Source of the DNA: Cylindrotheca closterium
Taxonomy: Eukaryota; Bacillariophyta; Bacillariophyceae; Bacillariales; Bacillariaceae
Assembly: GCA_933822405.4 (NCBI GenBank)
Contig: CAKOGP040002202.1
Location: forward strand, 124,001 to 188,000
Length of the DNA: 64,000 nucleotides
Direction: 5' to 3'
Made by a program: the position numbers and the translations under genes. The notes under the pieces were generated by a model. It was not told the origin of the DNA, did no database searches, and saw only the letters and a list, made by a program, of their open reading frames with translations. Of the stretch, positions 19,050 through 28,181 are shown in pieces (position 1 is the stretch's first letter; each line of letters starts with the position of its first letter).

Positions 19050-20171
19050 GACTGGCTACAAAGGATAGTTGTGAGCTCGGCTTTTCCACGAAAAATCTGA
19101 ACGAACGTTCATTCATTGTCAGAAGACAAACATGCAACTTACGCAAGATTAAACAAATTTGTGAGCAATGGGTATCGAGTTGCCGATTTTCTAAGCCTTT
19201 TAGTCTACGATTAAAGGGACTTTCCCCATATTGGGAAGTCATTGGAACATTTTATATATTTATGGATTGCAATGAAGGAGAAAGGTCATATTATCATGTG
19301 ACCGCGTATCTGGTGTGTTTGTGACTTCGACACCGTCCAAAATCAGGTAGCGCACGTGCAATGCGGCGTGGAATCTAATTTCAGCACGTGCTTCATCGAC
19401 ATTGACCACGTGTGAACAAAAAGTCTTTATGTAAGAAAAGCGAATTCGGCAGCAATTGTTTCTCCAGACATGCTTCGACGAAGTTCCTCACATTCTCACC
19501 CAAGATCTGACCACGTGCTAAAGATGGAAAACAGAACTCAGGTACGTACCTGGTACCTGGGAAACCAGAGATATATGCTTTTAGCATGTCCCTTTGTTGA
19601 CTGCTCTGAACCCAAACGAGAGCTTCTTTCCGCCGCCACCTCGACGATCACCTAGATGAGGGAATATTTCTTGAACAACATATTATAAGTACTGTAGAAG
19701 CAACGAGGAAGAAGGAGACACCATTTTATTTGTTGCCACATAAAGAATGCTAAACAATGTTGGGCAGCTCACCATGCTAGGTTTGCACTTCGTGGCTTGG
19801 CTGGAGTTTTCAAAATATTAGTCTTCAAAATATAAGTTGTCTCGTACTACCATTACTGCTCATCCTCTATCTTGAGTACTTTGTCCTTTTACTTGAATGG
19901 CGCCTGCTGGATGATAACGGGTTACGATAGCTTATATCACTATAATACTACTGTATCTGCATAGGGCGAATTTATCCATTTCCTCAATTTTGTTGTAATG
20001 AAACATGCAACCCCCAAAAATCAAGGAAGCCAGAGATATCGCAATGTCATAAACGCTACTGTACATATATACTACTTCATAAACGCTATATAAACTTCAT
20101 AAAAACGCTTTGGCCCTCCTTCTCTCACTATTTTTACAATCGATCTCTTCGCAAGAAGGACAAGATTGAAG
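19050..20171. promoter_or_regulatory. Gene-free region with a CACGTG cluster
   Basis: 1.1 kb without a supported gene. Upstream of the vWD protein gene, a TATATA element lies near 19252. Four CACGTG (G-box/E-box) sites occur in 165 bp: 19353-19358, 19385-19390, 19407-19412 and 19512-19517. A GGTACGTACC-TGGTACC palindromic cluster sits at 19541-19558. CACGTG is the standard core for bHLH and bZIP factors, so this looks like a regulated promoter. The small open frame at 19470-19655 is not supported. Confidence 0.5.
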
Positions 20172-23100
20172 ATGGCCGAAGCTGCAAAAAACGTTATACT
20201 GAGTTTAAAACAGCAACTCAAGGAGAGCAAGCTTGATTTCAGTCTGCTTCCAGCAGTCCCAACGAAGCCTGCATCGTAAGGAGTAACCATGAAAAACAAA
20301 CTTCGGATGAGGCGGAGGCCTTCAATGCCTTCCAGTCTTCTGCCAAAATGCGTGTTCAGTCAAGGTGCAATTGCACATGGACTCGTCCCCCGCCCAAAGA
20401 AGCCAGAAGGATATAATTGCGATCTGAAATCCTCCAAGCTCTCCTGGCTGTCCACCATGACCCAAGACTCCTCAGACCTTTCTATCACTGGGCGGTGCTA
20501 TTCAAGGAGGGGTCTGCAAAGTTTTGCATCAGTTCAATTCAGTGCTAGTCTTGGTGAAAGCTTGAAACTGGAACAATTGGTTGAGGAGAGAAATGAAACT
20601 TCTAACACAGAAGGAAACCAGAACAGCCAGCAAAATGACTATATGAAATGGCTCGAGGGCAATGGTTTGTCCCCAGCAGCCAATCATTAGAAAAAAGTGC
20701 AAAAAGGGGGCTTAATGGGCCAAAGATCTCTCATCCGCGTTCATCATCCAATATGAGTATTGATTTTTCTGTATCATCTTTGAAGGGCAAAACTGCCAAG
20801 TGAGAATCTTTTTGTTCTACAAAATTGAACCAAGTTAGTGGCACGAAATCATCGACGAAGACATTGCAGAGCTTTTTCTTTCACAGAAGTATTTCATCCT
20901 TTGATGGACAAGGAGAATGCACCCATGATAACTACACGCAAAAATTTGGTACCATTAGGGAAAGAAACGATGTTTTTTGAATTGGATTTTTGAAGGAAGC
21001 TTTCATGTTGAAAGTGACAACAGTCATGCTTGTTTGAATTTTCCATTTGGTTTGAAAACCAACATTCACAATGCTCACAAACACAAAATCATTACAAACA
21101 CAAGTACACCAGAGAGAGTGGTTGTATCCTCTGAAGCTAGAATGCAGAGCAATTTCCTTCCGGTGCGGCACTGCCTTAGACAGCCATCAGTAGATATCCC
21201 CCCAACAGCTTCTCGCTCTACTAAGCGGGAACACAAGTCAACGCTCGTCTACATAGATGGACATACCGTTCTGAAAGAGAATAATCATGCTGTCAAAGGA
21301 ATGCAATATGTGAAAGGCACTGAAGCCTTGAGTGAAAATCCAAAGAAAAAGAAACGACGAGTTCTTGAAGACAAAATGAATGCCAATCTTGTCACATCAA
21401 AGACTGTTGTGCAAAAACATGTTCCCGTTTACAAAGTAAAACGGAAACAACACAACGAAAGGGTTCAGTCTATGATAAAACAAAACCAAGGCTGTCCGTG
21501 GGAAGTTCTTGGCCAAACATATGGACATAGTAATCATCTCAAACTCAACTATCAGCCATTGGAAGTGTCCCAAGCACCTAATACAGTGCAGGCCAGATTA
21601 CAAGACTACCAGCTGTAAGGTTTGACGACGTTCATGGCGAATATGCACAATCAAAATCTTTCCATGATCCTGGGCGACGAAATGGGATTGGTAAGTGATG
21701 GTTTCAATCGAGAATGCTGAAAGAAGCCTGTAACTCATGCTGATTCCTCTTCCCACAACCCTATGGGGCAAGACGCTTCAAACCATTTCCTTTCTCTGTT
21801 GGTTGAAGGAGACCGATGGCGTCCGAGGCCCTAGTTTGGTGATTTGTCCTCTCAGCGTCTTGTCGAGTTGGTGCAACGAAATGACCAACTGGGCGCCTTC
21901 GCTCCGTTTCTTTTGTCTTCATGCTTCCAACGCTGTGGAACAAATCCTCCAAAAGAAAGAGCTGAGCACCAATACGACGATGATGTCATTCTCACAACGT
22001 ATGAAATGTCCAAGTTACCCGCGCTGAAATCTTTTTACAGTCGGATGCAATTCCATTACATCATTTTGGATGAAGGCCACAAGATCAATGGCCATCAAAC
22101 ACAAATTGCCCAGCAAGCGGTTTGGAGTATCCATGCTGACAACAAGCTACTTTTGACGGGAACACCCTTGCAGAACAACATGGTGGAATTGTGGTCTCTT
22201 TTGCAGTTCCTCTATCCGGAGATCTTTACCATCAGCAAGCCTTTCACCAAAGCTTTTGATCTCAAGGAGAACATCATTGACAAGACATTTTTGCAGCATG
22301 CCCACGAATTGTTCGACTTGTTCATGCTGCGTCGTCTCAAGCACAAGGTGGAAACCTTTATTCCACCAAAGCTCTAGACCAAGATGTACTGCCCATTGTC
22401 CAAGACCCAAACCTTTTGGTATTGTTTGTTGCTCATGAAGAACTTGGGCCGATTGGCGAGTTGCAAAGGCCAACGCCACGCCGACCAACCAAAGCACAAA
22501 GTACTCAGATCACTGTCTATGCAGCAGTTGCGAAAGTGCTGCAACCATCCCTTTGCTTTTGAAGGTGCCAAGGTGGATCCCAGCAAGACCAGCTTGGAAG
22601 AATTGGTTGCTGCTTCGGGAAAGCTGTCAGTATTGGATTTGCTTCTTCAGCGACTCTTCAAGAACAATCATTGAGCTGTGATCTTTTCTCAGCTTACGTC
22701 CATTTTGGACATTATCGAAGATTAACTGTGAAATGCGTGGATGGAAATTCTGCCGTTTGGACGGGTCCACCGAACCAGCCTGTCGCCGCTACTACATTTG
22801 CCGATTCAATGAGCCCAATGCTCCCTTCTTTCTGTTCTTGGTCTCCACTCGCAGTGGTGGAATGGGACTGAATCTTCAAACCGCCGACACTTGCATTCTG
22901 TTTGCCAGTCGGATATTCAAGCCATGGGACGGGTTCATTGCATTGGACAAAACAAGACGGTGCATGTGTATCAATTGGTCAGTTCGGGTACCGTGGAAGA
23001 ACGCATGTTGCTACGAGCCGAGAAGAAACTGTTGTTGGAAATGGTCAACCAAGAGTCCAAGGATGGCAAAAATTATGATGAGAAGGCCCGTGGGTTGTCA

Positions 23101-23830
23101 GCAGCAGAGCTTCTGGAAGATATCAAGTTTGGTTCCCAGCAGGCTGCCTTTGGTGGTGGCAATTCCTCCACAACAATGAAATGCCTACTTGGGAAGGCAA
23201 TGACATGATTACTGACCGAACCAGGAAGGAATCAGACTCGGTCGGTAAACTATATGGAAATGCTCAACATTCTGCCAGAAACCTTGACGCCAGTCAAGCG
23301 CTTGGAGAGACCCACCACTTTGAAGGAATTGACTTTCGAACAATTCGAAAGCAGCAGGCAGCATTAGTGAAATCCAAGATTCCGCAGAGTCTACTAGGCA
23401 TTGGGCATCTCTGGCAAGAAATCTGCAAGCTCAAGACTAAGCGCGAGCGCAAGAATCGTATCATGTTGGTGGAAAGCAAGGAATCGGGATATGGAAAGCC
23501 GGTTCCTGTCCTGAAATCAAACGATTACAACTTGAAAGATGGCGAATCCTCTGTCTTTGATCGTGAATTGAAGGATGATTCAAAGACCAAGTTTCAGGTT
23601 GCAAAGCAGAAGTGTCGAGCATTTGGTCACCAAGACTTTTGTCAGGTATGTTACATGTGAAGATCATTTTGACGCCTTCTTTGCTGCTCCCGGATTCTAA
23701 ACATTTCATTGCTTTGGCAGGTCTGTCGTCAAGGTGGAAGCAGCAGCGGCTTCTTGTCTTGCCCTTGGTGCCCCTGTTTTGTTTATGTCCAATGCGTTGT
23801 TGGTGGTTTGACACGAGCCAAGGACTTTCA
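20172..23830 (+). pseudogene. Decayed SNF2-family chromatin remodeller with PHD finger
   Basis: Fragments in order on the plus strand: a possible first exon MAEAAKNVILSLKQQ from ATG 20172; broken N-terminal pieces to 20690; the pre-helicase region to 21618 (ending LQDYQL); GDEMGL at 21675-21690; GKTLQTISFLCWLKE; VILTTYEMSK; the box II variant IILDEGHKI; LLTGTPLQNNMVELWSLL; LRKCCNHPF; RSGGMGLNLQTAD; a GRVHCIGQNKTVHVYQLVSS helicase C-terminal motif; and a PHD-type FCQVCRQGG at about 23640-23730 behind a normal-looking intron. In-frame stops occur at 21616, 22375, 22672 and 22723, with frame switches near 21905-21960, 22726, 22905 and 23175. The intron donor at 21691 has no AG acceptor at the expected join near 21765. 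It cannot encode a working ATPase. Confidence 0.85.
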
Positions 23831-24347
23831 GGCAGTGCAACAAATAGAAGGCTGTCGTGGCGTCTTCTTCTTCTTCTCGACTGGTGACGGTTGCACCACA
23901 ACTTGTGGACGAACTGCCTTGGCACGGATCTTTCTCGAGGCCTTGTCAAGCGCAGTACCTTCTTCTGCTTCTTGTTGCAGCTCGGATAGCTCTTCTTCCA
24001 AACTCTTTGTAACCCCGAATCCAAAGGAGACGTCAATTGGATTGGGATAGCAGCTTTTATTGTCAACAACAACAGCATTTGCTGTAGCAATGAACTGATA
24101 TTGCCCAGCATCTTGCTCGGCCACTCGACAACACTTTTCACTACACGCAATGTAGATCGTGGTGCACTTGGTACTGTCAAAGTTCAATGCGTCCACCCGT
24201 GGTACATTTTCCAGATGAGTTGACCGAGCCATCCTTGGGTACACAGTCCTCACAGTAGGCATTGGAACACGATTGACATGGGAACAGCATACCATCAGCA
24301 CTGGCCCGATTCTTTCCACATCCGGTGCAACTGTGATGTGGGCAACT
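23831..24347 (-). pseudogene. Inverted C-terminal segment of the SNF2-PHD pseudogene
   Basis: On the minus strand this segment encodes the missing second half of the PHD/zinc region (SCPHHSCTGCGKNRASADG, then FPCQSCSNAYCEDCVP) and, after one frameshift near 24190, a C-terminal tail with FDSTKCTTIYIACSEKC and a basic KKKKTPRQP end. Flipping the segment back joins plus-strand GLTRAKDFQ (ending at 23830) to SCPHHSC, giving a continuous zinc-finger region. That places the breakpoints close to 23830/23831 and 24347/24348, a 517-bp inversion. No terminal repeats or transposase were noticed at the ends. Confidence 0.7.
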
Positions 24348-24394
24348 GTTGGTCTGAACGGGCGTTGGAGAAAATTTTGTCTCGCCACTGGTAA

Positions 24395-24757
24395 GGTTGT
24401 AGCAGTATACGTCAGCGTATCGGAAGCTTCGCAAACCATTCATCAAGATCTAAAACACCATCTTCAAAAAATGTCCCTGTGGAAATTGACGGCTTTCAGT
24501 GGAATTTGACCAGCAAATTGAAGGCTCGTAATCAGACGATTGATCAGTCCAGCAAGGTTGGCGATTCTTCTTCTGGTCCAAATCTCACCATGCCACGTGT
24601 ACATGTACTGGACAAGTCATCTGCTGAAGTTATCAAGCCGATTGGTCAGTCCAGAACTGTTAAGGAACTAGTCAACGCCTTCCGCCAAAGCCCCTCAAAT
24701 CACAATGGAACCGTCCAATATTATTACGAATGGAAGCATCGTCAAAGTAATCAATAA
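24395..24757 (+). pseudogene. Open frame next to the inversion, origin unclear
   Basis: An open frame without its own ATG reads NHSSRSKTPSSKNVPVEIDG, then FQWNLTSKLKARNQ, and ends with EWKHRQSNQ at a stop at 24755-24757. It follows the right inversion breakpoint and could be a further displaced or duplicated piece of the remodeller gene or part of another lost gene. No family is recognised. Confidence 0.3.
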
Positions 24758-25390
24758 TGATTCATCCTTTACAGAGACAGCCTCCCTGTTCCAGTATTAG
24801 TGGATCCAATAATGTTGCGAACATCATGGACCCGTCCTTATGATTGGCACCAATTACACAGAGAATGATAACAGTGTCTATCATCCTCAAGATTGCTGAA
24901 CGGCAATGATGACCCAAACACCATCCGAGACCGTAGCTTTTCAATAGCGGGTCTTATTTATTTGAATACCAGACCCAGCACCAAAAAAGGTGTATTGATC
25001 ATAGGTATGATACGAATATTTGGAATTGTAGCGGCGCACCTACTATTAGGACTATTAGTATTGTTATGACTGTGTTACCGTTTTATTAGCGATATGTATA
25101 TCTATACCGGTACTGCTATCCATTCCAGAAGAATAGAAAACCTTCAATGCGATGTTCGACTCCATCGACCACATTGGAGTCACTTTTGCGAAATTCAAAA
25201 TGACCCATTTCAGTAGGGGCGTGTACACGAGACCACGCACCAAAGACAGATACCAAAAGTTGCATCCAAACCACAAACATTATTAGTTGGCATTGACGGT
25301 TCATCATCTGGACAGTGCAGTCAGCCACCCTCAGTTTGAAATAAACATCTGTTTACTACCGTTCATTCCTCACTCTTACTTGCCAGAACC
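24758..25390. other. Intergenic region, no gene seen
   Basis: 633 bp of AT-rich sequence between the decayed remodeller and the next plus-strand gene. It contains one TATACCGGTACTG palindromic motif at 25103-25115. Confidence 0.5.
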
Positions 25391-26929
25391 ATGATGCGAG
25401 AAGAGAGCAACAACGAGGGGGGAACTAGTCCAACGGCAAGTCCAACCAAAGGTGGTGGTGCTAATGCTAATGCTAATGCTAATGCTAATGCTAATGCTAT
25501 TGCTGATGGAGTCATGAAGGATGATGTCGAAGCAGCCGCCTTCATTGGTGATGACAGTGAAAGCAAAGGCAAAACGCCTGGTGGCAGTGGTGAAGAAATC
25601 ACATTGGAAAAGCTCAAGGTTCGATTTCTGGCAATGGCCGAATATTTGAAGCAAGAGCTTTCCACCATGGACGCCCAAAAAGCCAAACATTTGAGTTGGG
25701 CGGCCAAAGAAAAGGCAGTCATCATGGCCCTTGCCTTCAAGGCTCTCATGATTCAGTATCTGCAAGAACTCAAACAATTGGACAAGGAAAAGGCGAAGGC
25801 ACTTGGCCTCAAGTATCAAGGAAAGGCCAAGGAACTAAGCGCTACCTACGCTGCCAAGACGGTAGAAGTGGCCGGTGTCGCTCGTCGCAAGGCCATGGAA
25901 GTGGCAAATGAATTGAAAACCATTGACAAAACCCAAGCCAAACAACGAAGTATCGACATGGTCCGCAAGGGGAAGGTGGTGGTCAAGGACATGCCACAGG
26001 GCACCAAAATCAAATATGGCATTATGTTTTTGATATTGTTCGTCATGATGAGCGGTGTCGGCAGCGGCGGCGGTGGTGGTGGTAGTCATGAGAACGTAAA
26101 ACACAAACATCTCTGTTACATTCACGAAACGGGAAATGCCAAGACGGCTGCTTGCGAAAAAATGTTGACGGGTGTCACGAAAGGATATACCAATTGGATC
26201 TTTATTGGCAACGAACCCATCTTTGCCCTCTTTCGACCCTTCCATGACCACTTTGGATTGAACGAGGACCAGGTATTGCAAAAGGCAAGGGGAGATCGAG
26301 GCAAGAGACGAAAAGTCCAATTCTATTACCACTACGACCTGCCCGACGAGGAAGAATGGAATAAAAAATATAAGGATCAAAAGAATCCCACCGAAATTTT
26401 CGCTGCGGAAGGCATCGGACGGTCGGATTGTGGACATTGTCCCATGGTCAAGTTGGAAGGAAAACACAAGGATGTGGTGGTGGAAAATCTCTTGGTGGAA
26501 ACCAGTCGAGATGTCAGTCAGGTGACCACCGAAACTTCCACGACCCAAGAAACGGTCGCCCGATACTTGGGCCAGCACTATGCCAATCAACAAAAAAAGA
26601 CGGCGTGCGTGGTCCAACAGGGTACCTACGAAATGACCAAGGCTCCTTGGAGGACTACTCAAGAATTCACCGACTTTACCAAGGACTTTCACGACAAGTT
26701 GGAACAACATTGTGGAATTCTCATTCGGATTGGTAATTTTGGTGGTAGCGACAAAGAACTCAAACAAAAGGTCAAAGACTGGAATGCGGGTGCCAGGGAC
26801 GTGACTCTAAATCGCAGCAAGAATGGTTACTTTATCGATGTCAGTCAAGTGGGAACTCCGTCCATGGATGGATACATTACGCCAGTCTGGGAAATGTTCA
26901 AGCGACTGTCCAAAGTATTGGAGAGATAA
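25391..26929 (+). CDS. Type II membrane protein, function unknown
   Basis: A 512-residue frame from ATG 25391. The N-terminal cytosolic part has an Asn-Ala dipeptide repeat (GCTAAT units) and then a long Ala/Lys-rich helix with heptad character (about residues 70-210), including LKQLDKEKAKALGLKYQGKA. A single hydrophobic anchor IKYGIMFLILFVMMSGVG lies near residues 212-230, followed by a Gly-rich spacer and a probably lumenal domain of ~270 residues with several Cys. The lumenal part shows WIFIGNEPIFALF early, CVVQQGTYEM midway and NGYFIDVSQVG near the end, a spacing faintly like SGNH/PC-esterase folds, but the catalytic residues are not convincing. A Golgi or ER location is likely from topology; function is open. 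Confidence 0.7.
   Translation: MMREESNNEGGTSPTASPTKGGGANANANANANANAIADGVMKDDVEAAAFIGDDSESKGKTPGGSGEEITLEKLKVRFLAMAEYLKQELSTMDAQKAKHLSWAAKEKAVIMALAFKALMIQYLQELKQLDKEKAKALGLKYQGKAKELSATYAAKTVEVAGVARRKAMEVANELKTIDKTQAKQRSIDMVRKGKVVVKDMPQGTKIKYGIMFLILFVMMSGVGSGGGGGGSHENVKHKHLCYIHETGNAKTAACEKMLTGVTKGYTNWIFIGNEPIFALFRPFHDHFGLNEDQVLQKARGDRGKRRKVQFYYHYDLPDEEEWNKKYKDQKNPTEIFAAEGIGRSDCGHCPMVKLEGKHKDVVVENLLVETSRDVSQVTTETSTTQETVARYLGQHYANQQKKTACVVQQGTYEMTKAPWRTTQEFTDFTKDFHDKLEQHCGILIRIGNFGGSDKELKQKVKDWNAGARDVTLNRSKNGYFIDVSQVGTPSMDGYITPVWEMFKRLSKVLER
25460..25500 (+). repeat. GCTAAT hexanucleotide repeat in coding sequence
   Basis: About six tandem GCTAAT units encode Ala-Asn repeats. Confidence 0.9.
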
Positions 26930-27058
26930 ATAATATCCTATTGAATAATAAATGAATTGAATTGATGCATATTGCAACGTATCATCGTTAATTCATTCAC
27001 ACCTATTACTCATAGGAACATTGGAGGTTTTCTACACATTCGCATCATCTAGTCTGAG

Positions 27059-27085
27059 TGAGTCAGTCAGTCAGTCAGTCAGTCA
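27059..27085. repeat. AGTC/GTCA tetranucleotide repeat
   Basis: About six tandem GTCA units between two convergent genes. Confidence 0.85.
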
Positions 27086-27128
27086 TTTAATCAATTGTCA
27101 GAGATCAAATCTTAATAATTCAACCATG

Positions 27129-28181
27129 TCATTGACCAGATCTTCGGTTGGCAAGCGCAACGGAAGCCACCCATGCCACAACAGTCACAGATGCGCCCAA
27201 AATTGCCGAAGGAGCATTTACAGTTGCTGCTTGTGCATGTATCGTCGAGGAGGTCTCGGTATACAAAATTCCAACTTTTTCTTTCCAGGTTGACGCTGCT
27301 GGTACCTTGCGCTTAATCCTGTCAATCAGTCCAGAAGTGGTGTCTTCTGCTGCTGAGACCACTTCAGCTCCTTGATGACTCTCGTCTTCCACTCCAGATG
27401 GTTCCAAAATTGCCCGCGGCGTTCCATTAGCATAATCCTTCTGGTTTGGGGCCTGTCCAAACGTCTTATTTTGATGTTCTTGATGCTTTTCCTGTTGCTC
27501 TTTCATTGCTTGCAAAGTAGAAGAATTTGTCGATAAGGATTCCTCCAGCAACGATTGGATATCCTTCATCCTTCGTGACTCTCGCAATTGATTCATGTAC
27601 TGAGACCCTAAAAACACGATCGAGTTCAGTACAATCAATCCCCATGTTCCGAATGTCGATAGAACTCTCCATTTGTCTTGCCAGATCTGCTCTTCGTGAT
27701 ATCTTTTTCGAAGATCGTTCATGTACTCCATTTGAGCACTGGCTTGTTGGGATTCCCGCTTGCTAAGATTCTTCTTTGCCTCTTCCAAGTCGCCTCGTAC
27801 AGTCACTTCAGCCTGGACCAAGCTGGCAAATTTTTGGGCATGTTCTGGTGTCCATTTGTCGCGAGTTTGCAACAGCTGAGTATGCTGACCCTGAGACTCC
27901 TCCCAAGCTTGGAGAGCGGCACTCAATTCGTTTCGAGCTTGGACGACTTGTCGTTGTATCTCATCAAATTCAATCGATGATTTGTCCACCTTCTCCTTGA
28001 GCTGATAAATCTCACGCATCCCTGACCTTTCGTACCAAACCTTGTAGACCCGGTCCAGCCATTTTGAAAGTACACCACCAGATGACGAAGAAGGAGAAGT
28101 CAATTCGTTTGATCCCTGCGAGCTTGATTGAGTGGAAAATCTCCTCAAGGAGAGAGCAGCGCGCCTAGTTGCCATGGTCAT
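27129..28181 (-). CDS. Probable mitochondrial CCDC51 (mitoK)-like inner-membrane protein
   Basis: A 350-residue product from ATG 28181. The upstream in-frame part is rejected because 28181 begins a classic mitochondrial presequence (MTMATRRAALSLRRFSTQ). Residues about 57-167 form a coiled coil opened by SKWLDRVYKVWYERSGM. A first transmembrane segment spans about 173-197 (FGTWGLIVLNSIVFLGSQYM), and a second lies at the extreme C-terminus (about 318-343, ILGASVTVVAWVASVALA). This layout of presequence, coiled coil, membrane segment followed by Asn-x-x-Arg, linker and C-terminal membrane segment matches CCDC51, the pore subunit of the mitochondrial ATP-sensitive K+ channel, and more distantly yeast She9/Mdm33. 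Identity rests on pattern and layout, not on a search. Confidence 0.65.
   Translation of the reverse strand: MTMATRRAALSLRRFSTQSSSQGSNELTSPSSSSGGVLSKWLDRVYKVWYERSGMREIYQLKEKVDKSSIEFDEIQRQVVQARNELSAALQAWEESQGQHTQLLQTRDKWTPEHAQKFASLVQAEVTVRGDLEEAKKNLSKRESQQASAQMEYMNDLRKRYHEEQIWQDKWRVLSTFGTWGLIVLNSIVFLGSQYMNQLRESRRMKDIQSLLEESLSTNSSTLQAMKEQQEKHQEHQNKTFGQAPNQKDYANGTPRAILEPSGVEDESHQGAEVVSAAEDTTSGLIDRIKRKVPAASTWKEKVGILYTETSSTIHAQAATVNAPSAILGASVTVVAWVASVALANRRSGQ

Noticed and set aside
23831..24347. Inverted segment as a transposon insertion
   Set aside because: It encodes the missing part of the same gene, and no terminal repeats, target-site duplication or transposase was seen.
25835..26767. 310-codon minus-strand open frame opposite the type II membrane protein
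   Set aside because: The plus-strand protein has a coherent topology; the antisense translation is Phe/His-rich with no family features.
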